DNA of 64,000 nucleotides, from NCBI RefSeq assembly GCF_036181745.1, contig NZ_CP108080.1, positions 4,467,501 through 4,531,500 of the forward strand, given 5' to 3'. Below the pieces are notes generated by a model that was given only the letters and a program-made list of their open reading frames with translations, was not told the origin of the DNA and did not search any database. This stretch comes from Streptomyces sp. NBC_00259. GTDB lineage: Bacteria > Actinomycetota > Actinomycetes > Streptomycetales > Streptomycetaceae. Both the position numbers and the translations under genes were made by a program. Shown here piece by piece: positions 44,086 through 51,297 of the stretch; the first letter of the stretch is position 1, and each line of letters starts with the position of its first letter.

Positions 44086-44853
44086 TCACTGTTCGCGGTG
44101 GACCTTGGCGTTCGAGGCCTGGGCGCGGGGGCGGACGATCAGGAGGTCGATGTTGACGTGGGACGGGCGGCTGACGGCCCAGGTGATCGTCTCGGCGACG
44201 TCGTCGGCGGTGAGGGGCTCCGCCACGCCCGCGTACACCTTGGCGGCCTTCTCGGTGTCGCCGCGGAAACGGGTCGTCGCGAACTCCTCCGTCCTGACCA
44301 TCCCGGGGGCGATCTCGACGACGCGGACCGGTGTGCCGACGATCTCCAGGCGGAGGGTCTCGGCGAGGACGCGGGCGCCGTTCTTGGCGGCGACGTAGCC
44401 CGCGCCGCCCTCGTAGGTGGCGTGGCCCGCGGTGGAGGAGAGGACGACGACCGTGCCGTCCCCGCTGGCGGTGAGGGCGGGGAGCAGCGCCTGTGTGAGG
44501 TTGAGGGTGCCGATGACGTTGACCTCGTACATCTGGCGCCAGTCGGCCGGGTCGCCGGTCGCGACCGGGTCCGCGCCGATCGCTCCGCCCGCGTTGTTGA
44601 CGAGGACCTTGACCGGGCCGGCGCCGTCGAGGGAGGCGGCGAGGGCGTCGACGGCCGCACGGTCGGTGACGTCGAGGGTGCGGGCGGTGGCGCGGTGGCC
44701 CGCGTCGGTCAGTTCGGCGGCGAGGGCCTCGATACGGTCCTTGCGGCGGGCGGTGAGGATCACGTGGTAGCCGGCCGAGGCGAGTGCCCGCGCGGTGGCG
44801 GCGCCGATTCCGCTGCTCGCTCCGGTGACGACGGCGATGGGCGTGGCGGTCAT
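44086..44853 (-). CDS. Classical short-chain dehydrogenase/reductase
   Basis: 255 residues from ATG 44853 (GAGGAG 6 nt upstream). Motifs: VVTGASSGIGAATARALASAGY (NADP-type), ARRKDRIE (Arg pair for NADP), VLVNNAGGAIG, catalytic Ser in VVLSSTAGH, and YVAAKNGARV with the Tyr-Lys pair. A family close to YdfG/serine-type dehydrogenases. It shares a strand with YnfA 50 bp away. Substrate unknown. Confidence 0.93.
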   Translation of the reverse strand: MTATPIAVVTGASSGIGAATARALASAGYHVILTARRKDRIEALAAELTDAGHRATARTLDVTDRAAVDALAASLDGAGPVKVLVNNAGGAIGADPVATGDPADWRQMYEVNVIGTLNLTQALLPALTASGDGTVVVLSSTAGHATYEGGAGYVAAKNGARVLAETLRLEIVGTPVRVVEIAPGMVRTEEFATTRFRGDTEKAAKVYAGVAEPLTADDVAETITWAVSRPSHVNIDLLIVRPRAQASNAKVHREQ

Positions 44854-44903
44854 GACGGCTCCTCGGTCAACTGATCGATACCAGAAATCAGGATAGGCAA
44901 CAG

Positions 44904-45239
44904 TCAGCGGCCGCGCGGCGCGTACATGATCACGGCCATTCCGGCCAGGCAGATCAGGGCTCCGGCGATGTCCCAGCGGTCGGGACGGTAGCCGTCGGCC
45001 ACCATGCCCCAGACGAGTGAACCGGCCACGAACACCCCGCCGTAGGCGGCGAGGACCCGGCCGAAGTCGCCCTGCGGCTGGAACGTGGCCACGAACCCGT
45101 ACGCGCCCAGCGCGATGACGCCGGCGCCGATCCAGATCCATCCGCGGTGCTCACGCACGCCCTGCCAGACGAGCCAGGCGCCGCCGATCTCGAAGAACGC
45201 GGCGACGGTGAACAGGAGCGCGGAACGGGCGACGAGCAT
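44904..45239 (-). CDS. YnfA-family small membrane protein (UPF0060)
   Basis: 111 residues, four transmembrane helices (FTVAAFFEIGGAWLVWQGV, WIWIGAGVIALGAYGFVATF, RVLAAYGGVFVAGSLVWGMV, IAGALICLAGMAVIMYAP). The family motif FEIGGAWLVWQ and YGGVF are present, and the Glu in helix 1 is kept. YnfA is a distant member of the SMR group and some members export cations. Upstream is the monooxygenase gene on the same strand. Confidence 0.95.
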   Translation of the reverse strand: MLVARSALLFTVAAFFEIGGAWLVWQGVREHRGWIWIGAGVIALGAYGFVATFQPQGDFGRVLAAYGGVFVAGSLVWGMVADGYRPDRWDIAGALICLAGMAVIMYAPRGR

Positions 45240-45269
45240 GGGGGCAGCTTGCCATGGTGCTCCGGGCGG

Positions 45270-46718
45270 TCAGTCCTTCGCCCAGGCGATGTATCCGTCC
45301 GGGCGGACCAGCAGGGCCGCGCGGTGCGGGGTACGCCAGTGGGCCAGGGTGACGGGGCCCGGCGCGGCGGGCGCCGCGGGCGGTGCCGCGTCCACGCCGT
45401 CCGGGGTGACCAGGACGAACGCGCCCCTGCGCAGCAGTTCGTAGAGCCGGCCCTCCTTGAGGTCCAGGTCGGGGGCACGCCTGCCCGTCGTCCGGTGGGC
45501 ACCGCGCCTGCCGCCGCTGCCGTACGAGATGCCGATGCCGGAGACCATGCCCATCGCCTTGTCGGAGGCCGGACGGACCGTGTCGAGGAATCCGGCGACC
45601 AGGGAGCGGAACAGACGCCTGGCCGGCGTGTGCGCCATGGCGAGGCGGACGATCGCACCGCTGCTGCGCAGCACGGTCGCGCCGACCGGATGCCGCTCCG
45701 ACTGGTACGTGTCGAGGAGCGCGTCGGCGGCCGGCGCGTGGCCGTTCAGCACCGCGGCGAGCTTCCAGGACAGGTTCGCCGCGTCCTGCATGCCCGTGTT
45801 CATGCCCTGGCCGCCGGCGGGGGAGTGGACATGGGCCGCGTCCCCGGCGAGGAAGACCCGGCCCTTGCGGTACTCCGGCACCTGGCGCTCGTCGCTGTGG
45901 AAGCGGGACAGCCAGCGGGGGTCGCGCATGCCGAAGTCCGTGCCGAAGGCCTGGCGCGCGATGTCGCGCACCTCCTCCAGGTCCAGCGGCTCGCTCTCCG
46001 GGACCTGGTGGCTGCGCCGCCAGGCCATCACGCGGTACCACCCGTCGCCGAAGGAGGCGGCGACGGCGAACGCGTCCCCCGTGCCACCGGCGAAGAGCGG
46101 GCTCTTCGGCTCCTGTGCGAGGCGGACGTCCGCCATGGCCATGGAGCGGATGACCGACCCACCGGGGAACGGCAGGCCCAGAGCCGTGCGCACGGAACTG
46201 CGCACCCCGTCCGTGCCGACCAGGTAGCGGGAGCGCAGCGTCGCGTCCCGGCCCTCCTCGTCGCGCAGCTCGGCCGTGACCGAGCCGTCGTCCTGCCGCA
46301 GACCGCGCAGCTCCGTGCCGTACCGGAACGCGGCCCCCGCGGCGAGCGCCCGGCGCTTCAGCAGCCGCTCGACCTCGTACTGCGGGGTGATCAGCAGATA
46401 GGGGTAGCGGGTCCGCAGGCGGGAGAGGTCGAGGGCGAGCCGGCCGAAGAACTGCAGACGCGTCATGGGCGTGCCCCTGCTCACCAGCTCGTCCGCGAGA
46501 CCGCGGGCGTCGAGCAGCTCCAGCGTGCGGGCGTGCACACCGAAGGCGCGGGTCAGATTGCTCGTCCGCTCCGGGCGGCGCTCGACGACGGTGACCCGGA
46601 CTCCGGCGGTGGCGAGGTCGCCTGCGAGCAGCAGGCCGGTCGGGCCCCCGCCGACGACGGTGACGTCGGTGGCGTGGGTGGTGTGGGTGGTGCGGTCGGA
46701 GCTGGGCTTGCCGGTCAT
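45270..46718 (-). CDS. Class A flavin monooxygenase (aromatic hydroxylase)
   Basis: 482 residues from ATG 46718, AGGAGG 6 nt upstream. FAD motifs: VTVVGGGPTGLLLAGDLATAGVRV, the DG motif YLVGTDGVRSSVR, and the GD motif VFLAGDAAHVHSPAGGQGMN. The C-terminal part is a degenerate thioredoxin-like domain (LVRPDGYIAW). This is the phenol-hydroxylase/TetX/Rox-like architecture, used for aromatic breakdown, antibiotic tailoring or antibiotic inactivation. Divergent from a TetR gene with a multi-site operator, so probably induced by its substrate or a related molecule. Confidence 0.92.
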   Translation of the reverse strand: MTGKPSSDRTTHTTHATDVTVVGGGPTGLLLAGDLATAGVRVTVVERRPERTSNLTRAFGVHARTLELLDARGLADELVSRGTPMTRLQFFGRLALDLSRLRTRYPYLLITPQYEVERLLKRRALAAGAAFRYGTELRGLRQDDGSVTAELRDEEGRDATLRSRYLVGTDGVRSSVRTALGLPFPGGSVIRSMAMADVRLAQEPKSPLFAGGTGDAFAVAASFGDGWYRVMAWRRSHQVPESEPLDLEEVRDIARQAFGTDFGMRDPRWLSRFHSDERQVPEYRKGRVFLAGDAAHVHSPAGGQGMNTGMQDAANLSWKLAAVLNGHAPAADALLDTYQSERHPVGATVLRSSGAIVRLAMAHTPARRLFRSLVAGFLDTVRPASDKAMGMVSGIGISYGSGGRRGAHRTTGRRAPDLDLKEGRLYELLRRGAFVLVTPDGVDAAPPAAPAAPGPVTLAHWRTPHRAALLVRPDGYIAWAKD

Positions 46719-46730
46719 GACAGCCTCCTG

Positions 46731-46828
46731 CCAACGCGTGTAGGTCAACGCTTGTGTGCCAACGCTTGTAGGCAAAGCTACGCTCGCCGGATCTGGAGTG
46801 TCAACGCTTGTTGGCCTACAGTTGTTGG
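46731..46828. promoter_or_regulatory. Five-unit TetR operator array
   Basis: 14-bp units near the pattern CCWAC-N4-GTWGG occur at 46731, 46745, 46759, 46801 and 46815, all in the same 14-bp phase; the positions 46773 and 46787 are unmatched. Examples are CCAACGCGTGTAGG and TCAACGCTTGTTGG. The array fills the 111-bp gap between monooxygenase and tetR starts. A -10 TACAGT (46817-46822) lies in the last unit, 7 bp before the tetR ATG. Confidence 0.75.
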
Positions 46829-46829
46829 C

Positions 46830-47408
46830 ATGAGTTCGGAAGCAGCTGCCGCCGCCCCCCGCCGTTCGGACGCGACCCGTGCCGCGATCCTCGAAGCCGC
46901 CCGGGAACGCTTCGCCGCGGACGGGTACGAGCGGGCCACGATCCGGGCCATCGCCAAGGACGCCGGAATCGACCCGTCGATGGTGATGCGCTACTACGGC
47001 AACAAGGAGGGGCTGTTCATCGCCGCTTCCGAGATCGACCTGCGGCTGCCGGAGCTGGGTGCCGCGCCCGGCCGCGACGTCGGCGCGGTGCTCGTCTCCC
47101 ACTTCCTCGACCGCTGGGAGGACGACGAGGTGCTCACGGCCATGCTGCGCGTGGGCGTCACCAACACGGCGGGTGCCGAGCGCATGCGGCAGGTGTTCAG
47201 GTCGCAGCTGCTGCCCGTCGCGGCCGGGGTCTGCCCGGTGCCCGAAGAGGTCCCGCGCCGGGCCGCGCTCGCCGGCTCGCAGATCCTGGGGATGGCTCTC
47301 GCCCGCTACGTTCTGCGGATCCCGCCGGCCGTCGACATGACCAAGGACGAAGTGATCGCCTGGCTGGCCCCCACGATTCAGCGGTACCTGACCGCCGAGA
47401 AGCCGTAA
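46830..47408 (+). CDS. TetR-family regulator
   Basis: 192 residues. N-terminal HTH at about 12-60: ATRAAILEAARERFAADGYE, ATIRAIAKDAGIDPSMVMRY, YYGNKEGLF. The C-terminal ligand domain has a TetR_C pattern (VLVSHFLDRWEDDEVLTAML). No Shine-Dalgarno precedes the ATG; with the -10 seven bases upstream the mRNA is probably leaderless. It most likely represses the divergent monooxygenase gene and itself. The inducer is unknown. Confidence 0.92.
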   Translation: MSSEAAAAAPRRSDATRAAILEAARERFAADGYERATIRAIAKDAGIDPSMVMRYYGNKEGLFIAASEIDLRLPELGAAPGRDVGAVLVSHFLDRWEDDEVLTAMLRVGVTNTAGAERMRQVFRSQLLPVAAGVCPVPEEVPRRAALAGSQILGMALARYVLRIPPAVDMTKDEVIAWLAPTIQRYLTAEKP

Positions 47409-47430
47409 CCGCCCGAGAAGCCGTAACCGC
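47395..47430. repeat. 18-bp perfect tandem duplication over the tetR stop codon
   Basis: CCGAGAAGCCGTAACCGC occurs at 47395-47412 and again at 47413-47430. The TAA stop of tetR is in the first copy, so the second is untranslated and runs up to the stop of the facing Mut7-C gene. Confidence 0.95.
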
Positions 47431-48165
47431 TCAGGCGGCCGCGCCGCCGAACTCGCGCAGCGCGCCCTCGACGATCGCCTCCAGGCGGGCGTGGTGGGCT
47501 CCTCGCCAGTAGACGCGCTCACACGCGGTGCACTGGGCGAACACGTCGTACGAGCGCTGGGTGCCCTGCTCCAGTTGGTGCTCCACCGCCTCCTTGTCCG
47601 TGTCCGCGAGCGGGCCGTTGCAGGCCGTGCAGCGGGTCCACGGTGCGAGGGCGGGCGCGAACCGCTGGAGCACGTCACGGAGCTGGTCGTCGGGGCGGTC
47701 GCTGTACACGTACGCACCGGCCCACAGCTCTCGGCGGCGCAGCAGCCCGCGGTCCCGGGACAGCATCACGCGCCGCTCCCGTGCCGAGAGCGTGGCCAGT
47801 GCCGCGTCGCCGATGTCCTCGCTCTCGTAGGCCGCGTCGACACCCAGGAGCCGCAGGCGCCGGGCGAGGGTGCCGAGATGGACGTCGAGCAGGAAGCGGA
47901 GCGGGGCGCCGGGCACGGACTGCGGGCGCTCGAAGCCCAGGACCCGCACCTGTTCGCCCGCGGCGGGAATGTGCGACGCCTCGACCCGGGCGCCGTCCAC
48001 CAGCAGTCGCCCGGCCTCGGTGAGCGGGACCCCGAGCGACTCGACGACGTGGCCGAGGGTCGAGGAGCCGTCGGTGACGAGGGGCGTCCGCCCGTCGCGG
48101 CGCTCCGCCGCGACGAAGAGCCGCAGCTCAGGGGCGAAGCTGATGTGGATCTCCGGTCCGTTCAC
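47431..48165 (-). CDS. Mut7-C RNase-fold protein with ubiquitin-like N terminus
   Basis: 244 residues from GTG 48165. The first about 80 residues are a ThiS/MoaD-like ubiquitin fold (HISFAPELRLFVAAE...AAGEQVRVLGFE). The Mut7-C PIN-like domain follows: FLLDVHLGTLARRLRLLGVDA, MLSRDRGLLRRRELW with the acidic and basic residues kept. A four-Cys zinc ribbon ends it (CTACNGPL, CTACERVYW). Presumed RNase or RNA-binding role; no experimental function is known to me. Confidence 0.93.
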   Translation of the reverse strand: MNGPEIHISFAPELRLFVAAERRDGRTPLVTDGSSTLGHVVESLGVPLTEAGRLLVDGARVEASHIPAAGEQVRVLGFERPQSVPGAPLRFLLDVHLGTLARRLRLLGVDAAYESEDIGDAALATLSARERRVMLSRDRGLLRRRELWAGAYVYSDRPDDQLRDVLQRFAPALAPWTRCTACNGPLADTDKEAVEHQLEQGTQRSYDVFAQCTACERVYWRGAHHARLEAIVEGALREFGGAAA

Positions 48166-48209
48166 GCGGCCAGCATCCCATCGGGCGGACCGTCCCAGCC
48201 AGGGAGATA

Positions 48210-48755
48210 TCAGGACGCCGCCGTGGCGTCCGTCCCGCCGAGGTCGAAGCGCCAGTCGTTGCTGCGCAAGGGCGTGCCCGGCGGATACTCGAAGTCGCAC
48301 TCCCCGAGGAGCGTGAAGCCCGCCTTCCGGCACACCGCGTTCGACGGCACGTTGTCCACGGACGGAAAGGCGTGCAGATGGCGGTGCCTGTGCGCCGCGC
48401 GGGCCTCCTCGATGACGGCCAGGGTCGCCGCCGTGGCGACGCCGCGCCCCTGGAAGCCGGGGAGGATGCTCCACCCCGTCTCGTACACCTGCACGCCGCG
48501 CCAGGTCTTCTCCCAGAAGCCGATCGATCCGGCGGCCTCGTCGCTCCCGTCGGTCAGCACCACGCGGTACATCCGCCCCGCGCCGGTCCCGTCCGCGCTC
48601 AGGGCCACGTACCGCTTGTGCCGCTCGGCCAGCTTCGCGTCCGACTCCGGACCGCCCAGGTGCACCATCGACTCGGGCGCGTTGATGGCCCGGAGCAGCT
48701 CGAAGTCGTCGTCCGTCCAGGGCTCGATCCGCACAACCCGCGTCGTGTCGTCCAT
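48210..48755 (-). CDS. GNAT-family N-acetyltransferase
   Basis: 181 residues from ATG 48755. The acetyl-CoA site is ETGWSILPGFQGRGVATAAT (Q-G-R-G-V-A), preceded by AAGSIGFWEKTWRGVQVYE and followed by VDNVPSNAVCRKAGFTLLGE. This is the RimJ-like side of the family. Substrate cannot be told from sequence. It is on the same strand as the Mut7-C gene. Confidence 0.9.
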   Translation of the reverse strand: MDDTTRVVRIEPWTDDDFELLRAINAPESMVHLGGPESDAKLAERHKRYVALSADGTGAGRMYRVVLTDGSDEAAGSIGFWEKTWRGVQVYETGWSILPGFQGRGVATAATLAVIEEARAAHRHRHLHAFPSVDNVPSNAVCRKAGFTLLGECDFEYPPGTPLRSNDWRFDLGGTDATAAS

Positions 48756-48804
48756 GCCCGGCACCGTACGCCCCGGGACCGACAACGCGCCGGGAAAGCG
48801 GTCC

Positions 48805-49761
48805 TCACCTGGGCGTTCGCGTTGCCGCGTAGGCCGTTGGCGGCACGCCGACCGTCGAGGTGAAGTCCCGTACGAGGTGGGCCTGGTCGCTGTAGCCGAG
48901 TTCGGCGGCGAGCGCGGCCCAGTCCGGCTCGCCGCGCCCGACGCTGCCACCGCGCACGCCGCTCCCGTCGTCCTTGACGCCTTCGCCGCTTCCGGTGCCG
49001 GAAACGGCGGAAGCGCGGCTTTCCGCCTCGGCCCGCTCCAGGGCCTCATGCACGCGGTAGCGCAGGATGACCCACTTGGGTCCGACTCCGACGTACTCCG
49101 CGAAGAGCCGCTGCAGGGTCCGCGCCGACACCCCTTCCGCCGCGGAGAGTTGGGCGACCCGGCGGATCGCCCGGTCGGTACGGACCTGCTCGACCAGCGC
49201 CATCGCCCGCTCGGCCTGCGGATCGGCCTCCGGCCCGAGACCGAGCAGGAAGGCGTCGAGCGCCGCGACGCGCGCGTCCTCGTCGTCCGGGAGCACGATG
49301 GCCGCGGCGTCCGCCGACGCGAACACCTCGTGGTCCGGCACCTGGCGGCCCGTCCACTCCGACACCGGCCGCCCCGGCGCGAACGGCCGGAAGCCGCCGG
49401 GCCGGAACTGCACGCCGCAGACCCGCCCCCGCCCCTCCAGCTTCCTCGTGAAGAGTCCGAGGCCGATGCCCGCGACCTCGCCCCAGGGCCGCTCGTCCCC
49501 GTATCGCTGGAAGACGGCGTTCACGGACGGATGAGGCACCACATGGGTGACGTACGGCTCGGCCAGGTCCCAGTCGATCAGCCAGTAGTGCTCCAGGTAC
49601 GGCCGCAGCGGCGGGGCCGGCTCGCGGCGCCGGAAGCGGACGTGGGCGAAGAGGTCCGGGGCGTCGACGATCCCACGGGTGTCGCGGCGCGGCCCGTCCG
49701 CCGGCCGAGGTCCCCGTCCTCCCCGTGCCTCCGTCGTCCACGGCTCGCTCCTGCTCACCAT
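48805..49761 (-). CDS. AraC-family regulator with interrupted HTH domain
   Basis: 318 residues. The N-terminal about 190 residues are a DUF6597-like sensing part (PPLRPYLEHYWLIDWDLAEPY...HPSVNAVFQRYGDER). The AraC domain starts VAQLSAAEGVSARTLQRLFAEYVGVGPKW (first HTH). About 37 Gly/Ser/Asp-rich residues follow before the second HTH (WAALAAELGYSDQAHLVRDF and TVGVPPTAYAA). The insert is unusual and sits in the linker helix. Divergent from the mycothiol-type gene by 63 bp, so it may control it. Confidence 0.9.
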   Translation of the reverse strand: MVSRSEPWTTEARGGRGPRPADGPRRDTRGIVDAPDLFAHVRFRRREPAPPLRPYLEHYWLIDWDLAEPYVTHVVPHPSVNAVFQRYGDERPWGEVAGIGLGLFTRKLEGRGRVCGVQFRPGGFRPFAPGRPVSEWTGRQVPDHEVFASADAAAIVLPDDEDARVAALDAFLLGLGPEADPQAERAMALVEQVRTDRAIRRVAQLSAAEGVSARTLQRLFAEYVGVGPKWVILRYRVHEALERAEAESRASAVSGTGSGEGVKDDGSGVRGGSVGRGEPDWAALAAELGYSDQAHLVRDFTSTVGVPPTAYAATRTPR

Positions 49762-49824
49762 GTCCGGATCCTATGTCGCGTTTCTTCAAGACACAGCGGC
49801 CCCGCGACTGCCAGCGTCGCGGGC

Positions 49825-50391
49825 ATGAAGGCCATCAGTGAACTGCTCCGAGCCACGACCGCGCGTGCCCTTCCCGTCGTCCGCGCGGTGACCGCCGACA
49901 AGCTGACCGCTCCGACCCCGTGTCCCGAGTACGACGTACGCGCCCTGATCAACCACCTCCTCCACGTGGTGGTCAACTTCCAGGCGCTCGCCGCGAAGAA
50001 GGACTCCGACTTCTCCACGACGCCCGACCGTACGGCGGGTGACTGGCAGGCCCTCTTCGCCGACGAGACCTCCCGTCTGGTCGAGGCATGGGCCGGGCCG
50101 GGGGCCGAGGAGGGCACCACGGGGTCGCTCGGCCTTCCGGCCAGGACCGTCGGGTTCATGGTGCTGGGCGATCTGACCGTGCACGCCTGGGACCTCGCCC
50201 GGGCGACCGGACAGCGCTACGACCCCGATCCGGACGTGGTCGCCGAACTGGGCCCGGCGGTCGAGGCGATGGCGCCGATGGCCAGGGAGTGGGGAGCGTT
50301 CGGCGAGGCTGTCAGGGTGCCGGCGGACGCGTCCGTGTTCGCGCGGGTGCTGGCGACGACGGGTCGCGATCCGGGCTGGAGTCCGCGCTGA
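49825..50391 (+). CDS. Mycothiol-dependent-type metal-binding protein (TIGR03086/DinB-like)
   Basis: 188 residues from ATG 49825. The conserved start is MKAISELLRATTARALPVVRAV, then PCPEYDVRALINHLLHVVVNF with the first His of the metal site. LGDLTVHAWDLARATGQ carries the HxWD motif. This is the TIGR03086 family of the DinB/MDMPI superfamily, whose studied members use mycothiol. Function unknown. Its 3' end overlaps the end of the facing small membrane gene by about 80 bp. Confidence 0.9.
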   Translation: MKAISELLRATTARALPVVRAVTADKLTAPTPCPEYDVRALINHLLHVVVNFQALAAKKDSDFSTTPDRTAGDWQALFADETSRLVEAWAGPGAEEGTTGSLGLPARTVGFMVLGDLTVHAWDLARATGQRYDPDPDVVAELGPAVEAMAPMAREWGAFGEAVRVPADASVFARVLATTGRDPGWSPR

Positions 50392-50857
50392 TCCCGCTGA
50401 TCCCGCTGATCCCGCCGGTTCCGCTGGTTCCGCTGGTCCCGTTCAACCCGCCGACCCCGCTGACGTGCGCGCCGACGACGGCGTGTGCGTCAGCGGACTC
50501 CTGGTCGCCGGTCCGGACGCCGTCCGCGCAGACGCGGTCGCCCGGGCAGACGCCCTCGCCGCAGCCGCCGTCCGTGCACGTGCCGTCGTACAGACCCGCG
50601 AGCCGTGCGTACGCCTCGTCCACGATCTCCTCGGCCGCCACGAGCATCTCCCGCTCCGCGCGCCAGGCACCGACGTGCGCGCCCGTGTGCGCGTACGGAT
50701 ACGCGTACGGCCAGGCATCCGGGCGCATACCCGGACGCGCGTGCGACGAGGGGGCCGCCACGCGCCTGCGTCGCCGCCACCAGCTGTCGCACACCGCGTA
50801 GACACCGCTCGCGCAGACCGTCAGGGGGATGCACAGGACCAGCAGGACGTCACCCAC
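50312..50857 (-). CDS. Small membrane protein with repeat-coded tail, unknown function
   Basis: 181 residues from GTG 50857 with GGAGG about 8 nt upstream; ATG 50890 is in frame but lacks a site. One membrane helix opens the protein (GDVLLVLCIPLTVCASGVYAV), then WWRRRRRV and a soluble part with EMLVAAEEIVDEAYARLAGLY, which looks helical. A Cys cluster (TCTDGGCGEGVC) follows. The tail GTSGTSGTGGISGISGIS is coded by 9-bp repeats (50390-50450). The last about 80 bp run antisense to the 3' end of the facing gene. I do not recognise the family. Confidence 0.6.
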   Translation of the reverse strand: MGDVLLVLCIPLTVCASGVYAVCDSWWRRRRRVAAPSSHARPGMRPDAWPYAYPYAHTGAHVGAWRAEREMLVAAEEIVDEAYARLAGLYDGTCTDGGCGEGVCPGDRVCADGVRTGDQESADAHAVVGAHVSGVGGLNGTSGTSGTGGISGISGISADSSPDRDPSSPAPARTRTRPPAP

Positions 50858-51297
50858 GCCGGACCCTCCTCGGGGAAGTCGGAATCTCATGACTCGGCTG
50901 TCACGACACGGCTGTCACGACACGGCTGTCACGACGCGCCGGTCACGACAGATCGGTGCGACACGCCAGTGCGACACGTCGGTACGTACTCACGACGGGC
51001 GCATTCCGGACATCGGCAGTCGCGGTGCCCGGCTGGAGTTAGTTCACCGTTCAAAAGAATGTCCGGCAAGCAGGCGTGCCGATCACCGAAATCGCGAGGG
51101 ACGCAGGATCACCGCAGGACCCTCACGGGACTTTCGCCGTGACGAATCCCTCCGAAAGAGATTCCTCACGCATCTCCGGCACAGGGAGCCCGGCGGCACC
51201 CGAAGCCCGGGCCGACATTCACGGCCGACATTTACAAGCGACTTCCCGTTCGGGAGGCTGGCCTGAGAACCACCCCAAGTCCGCCCGGGAGTCCGTG
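50858..51297. other. Intergenic region upstream of corA
   Basis: 440 bp without a gene, between the small membrane gene and corA. It holds the 14-bp tandem array and an AT-richer patch at about 51037-51061. I see no sure promoter or riboswitch. Confidence 0.6.
50891..50986. repeat. 14-bp tandem repeats
   Basis: GACTCGGCTGTCAC, GACACGGCTGTCAC (twice, exact) and GACGCGCCGGTCAC run from 50891 to 50946 in strict 14-bp phase. Three weaker units (GACAGATCGGTGCG, ACACGCCAGTGCG, ACACGTCGGTACG) extend to 50986. The array starts 34 bp from the start codon of the small membrane gene. Confidence 0.9.

Noticed and set aside
46719..47717. Upstream extension of the monooxygenase frame
   Set aside because: It crosses the operator array and tetR; ATG 46718 has a perfect AGGAGG site.
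50987..51297. Magnesium riboswitch before corA
   Set aside because: No M-box-like conserved helices or downstream hairpin were recognised; only a weak GAATC/GATTC pairing near 51145.
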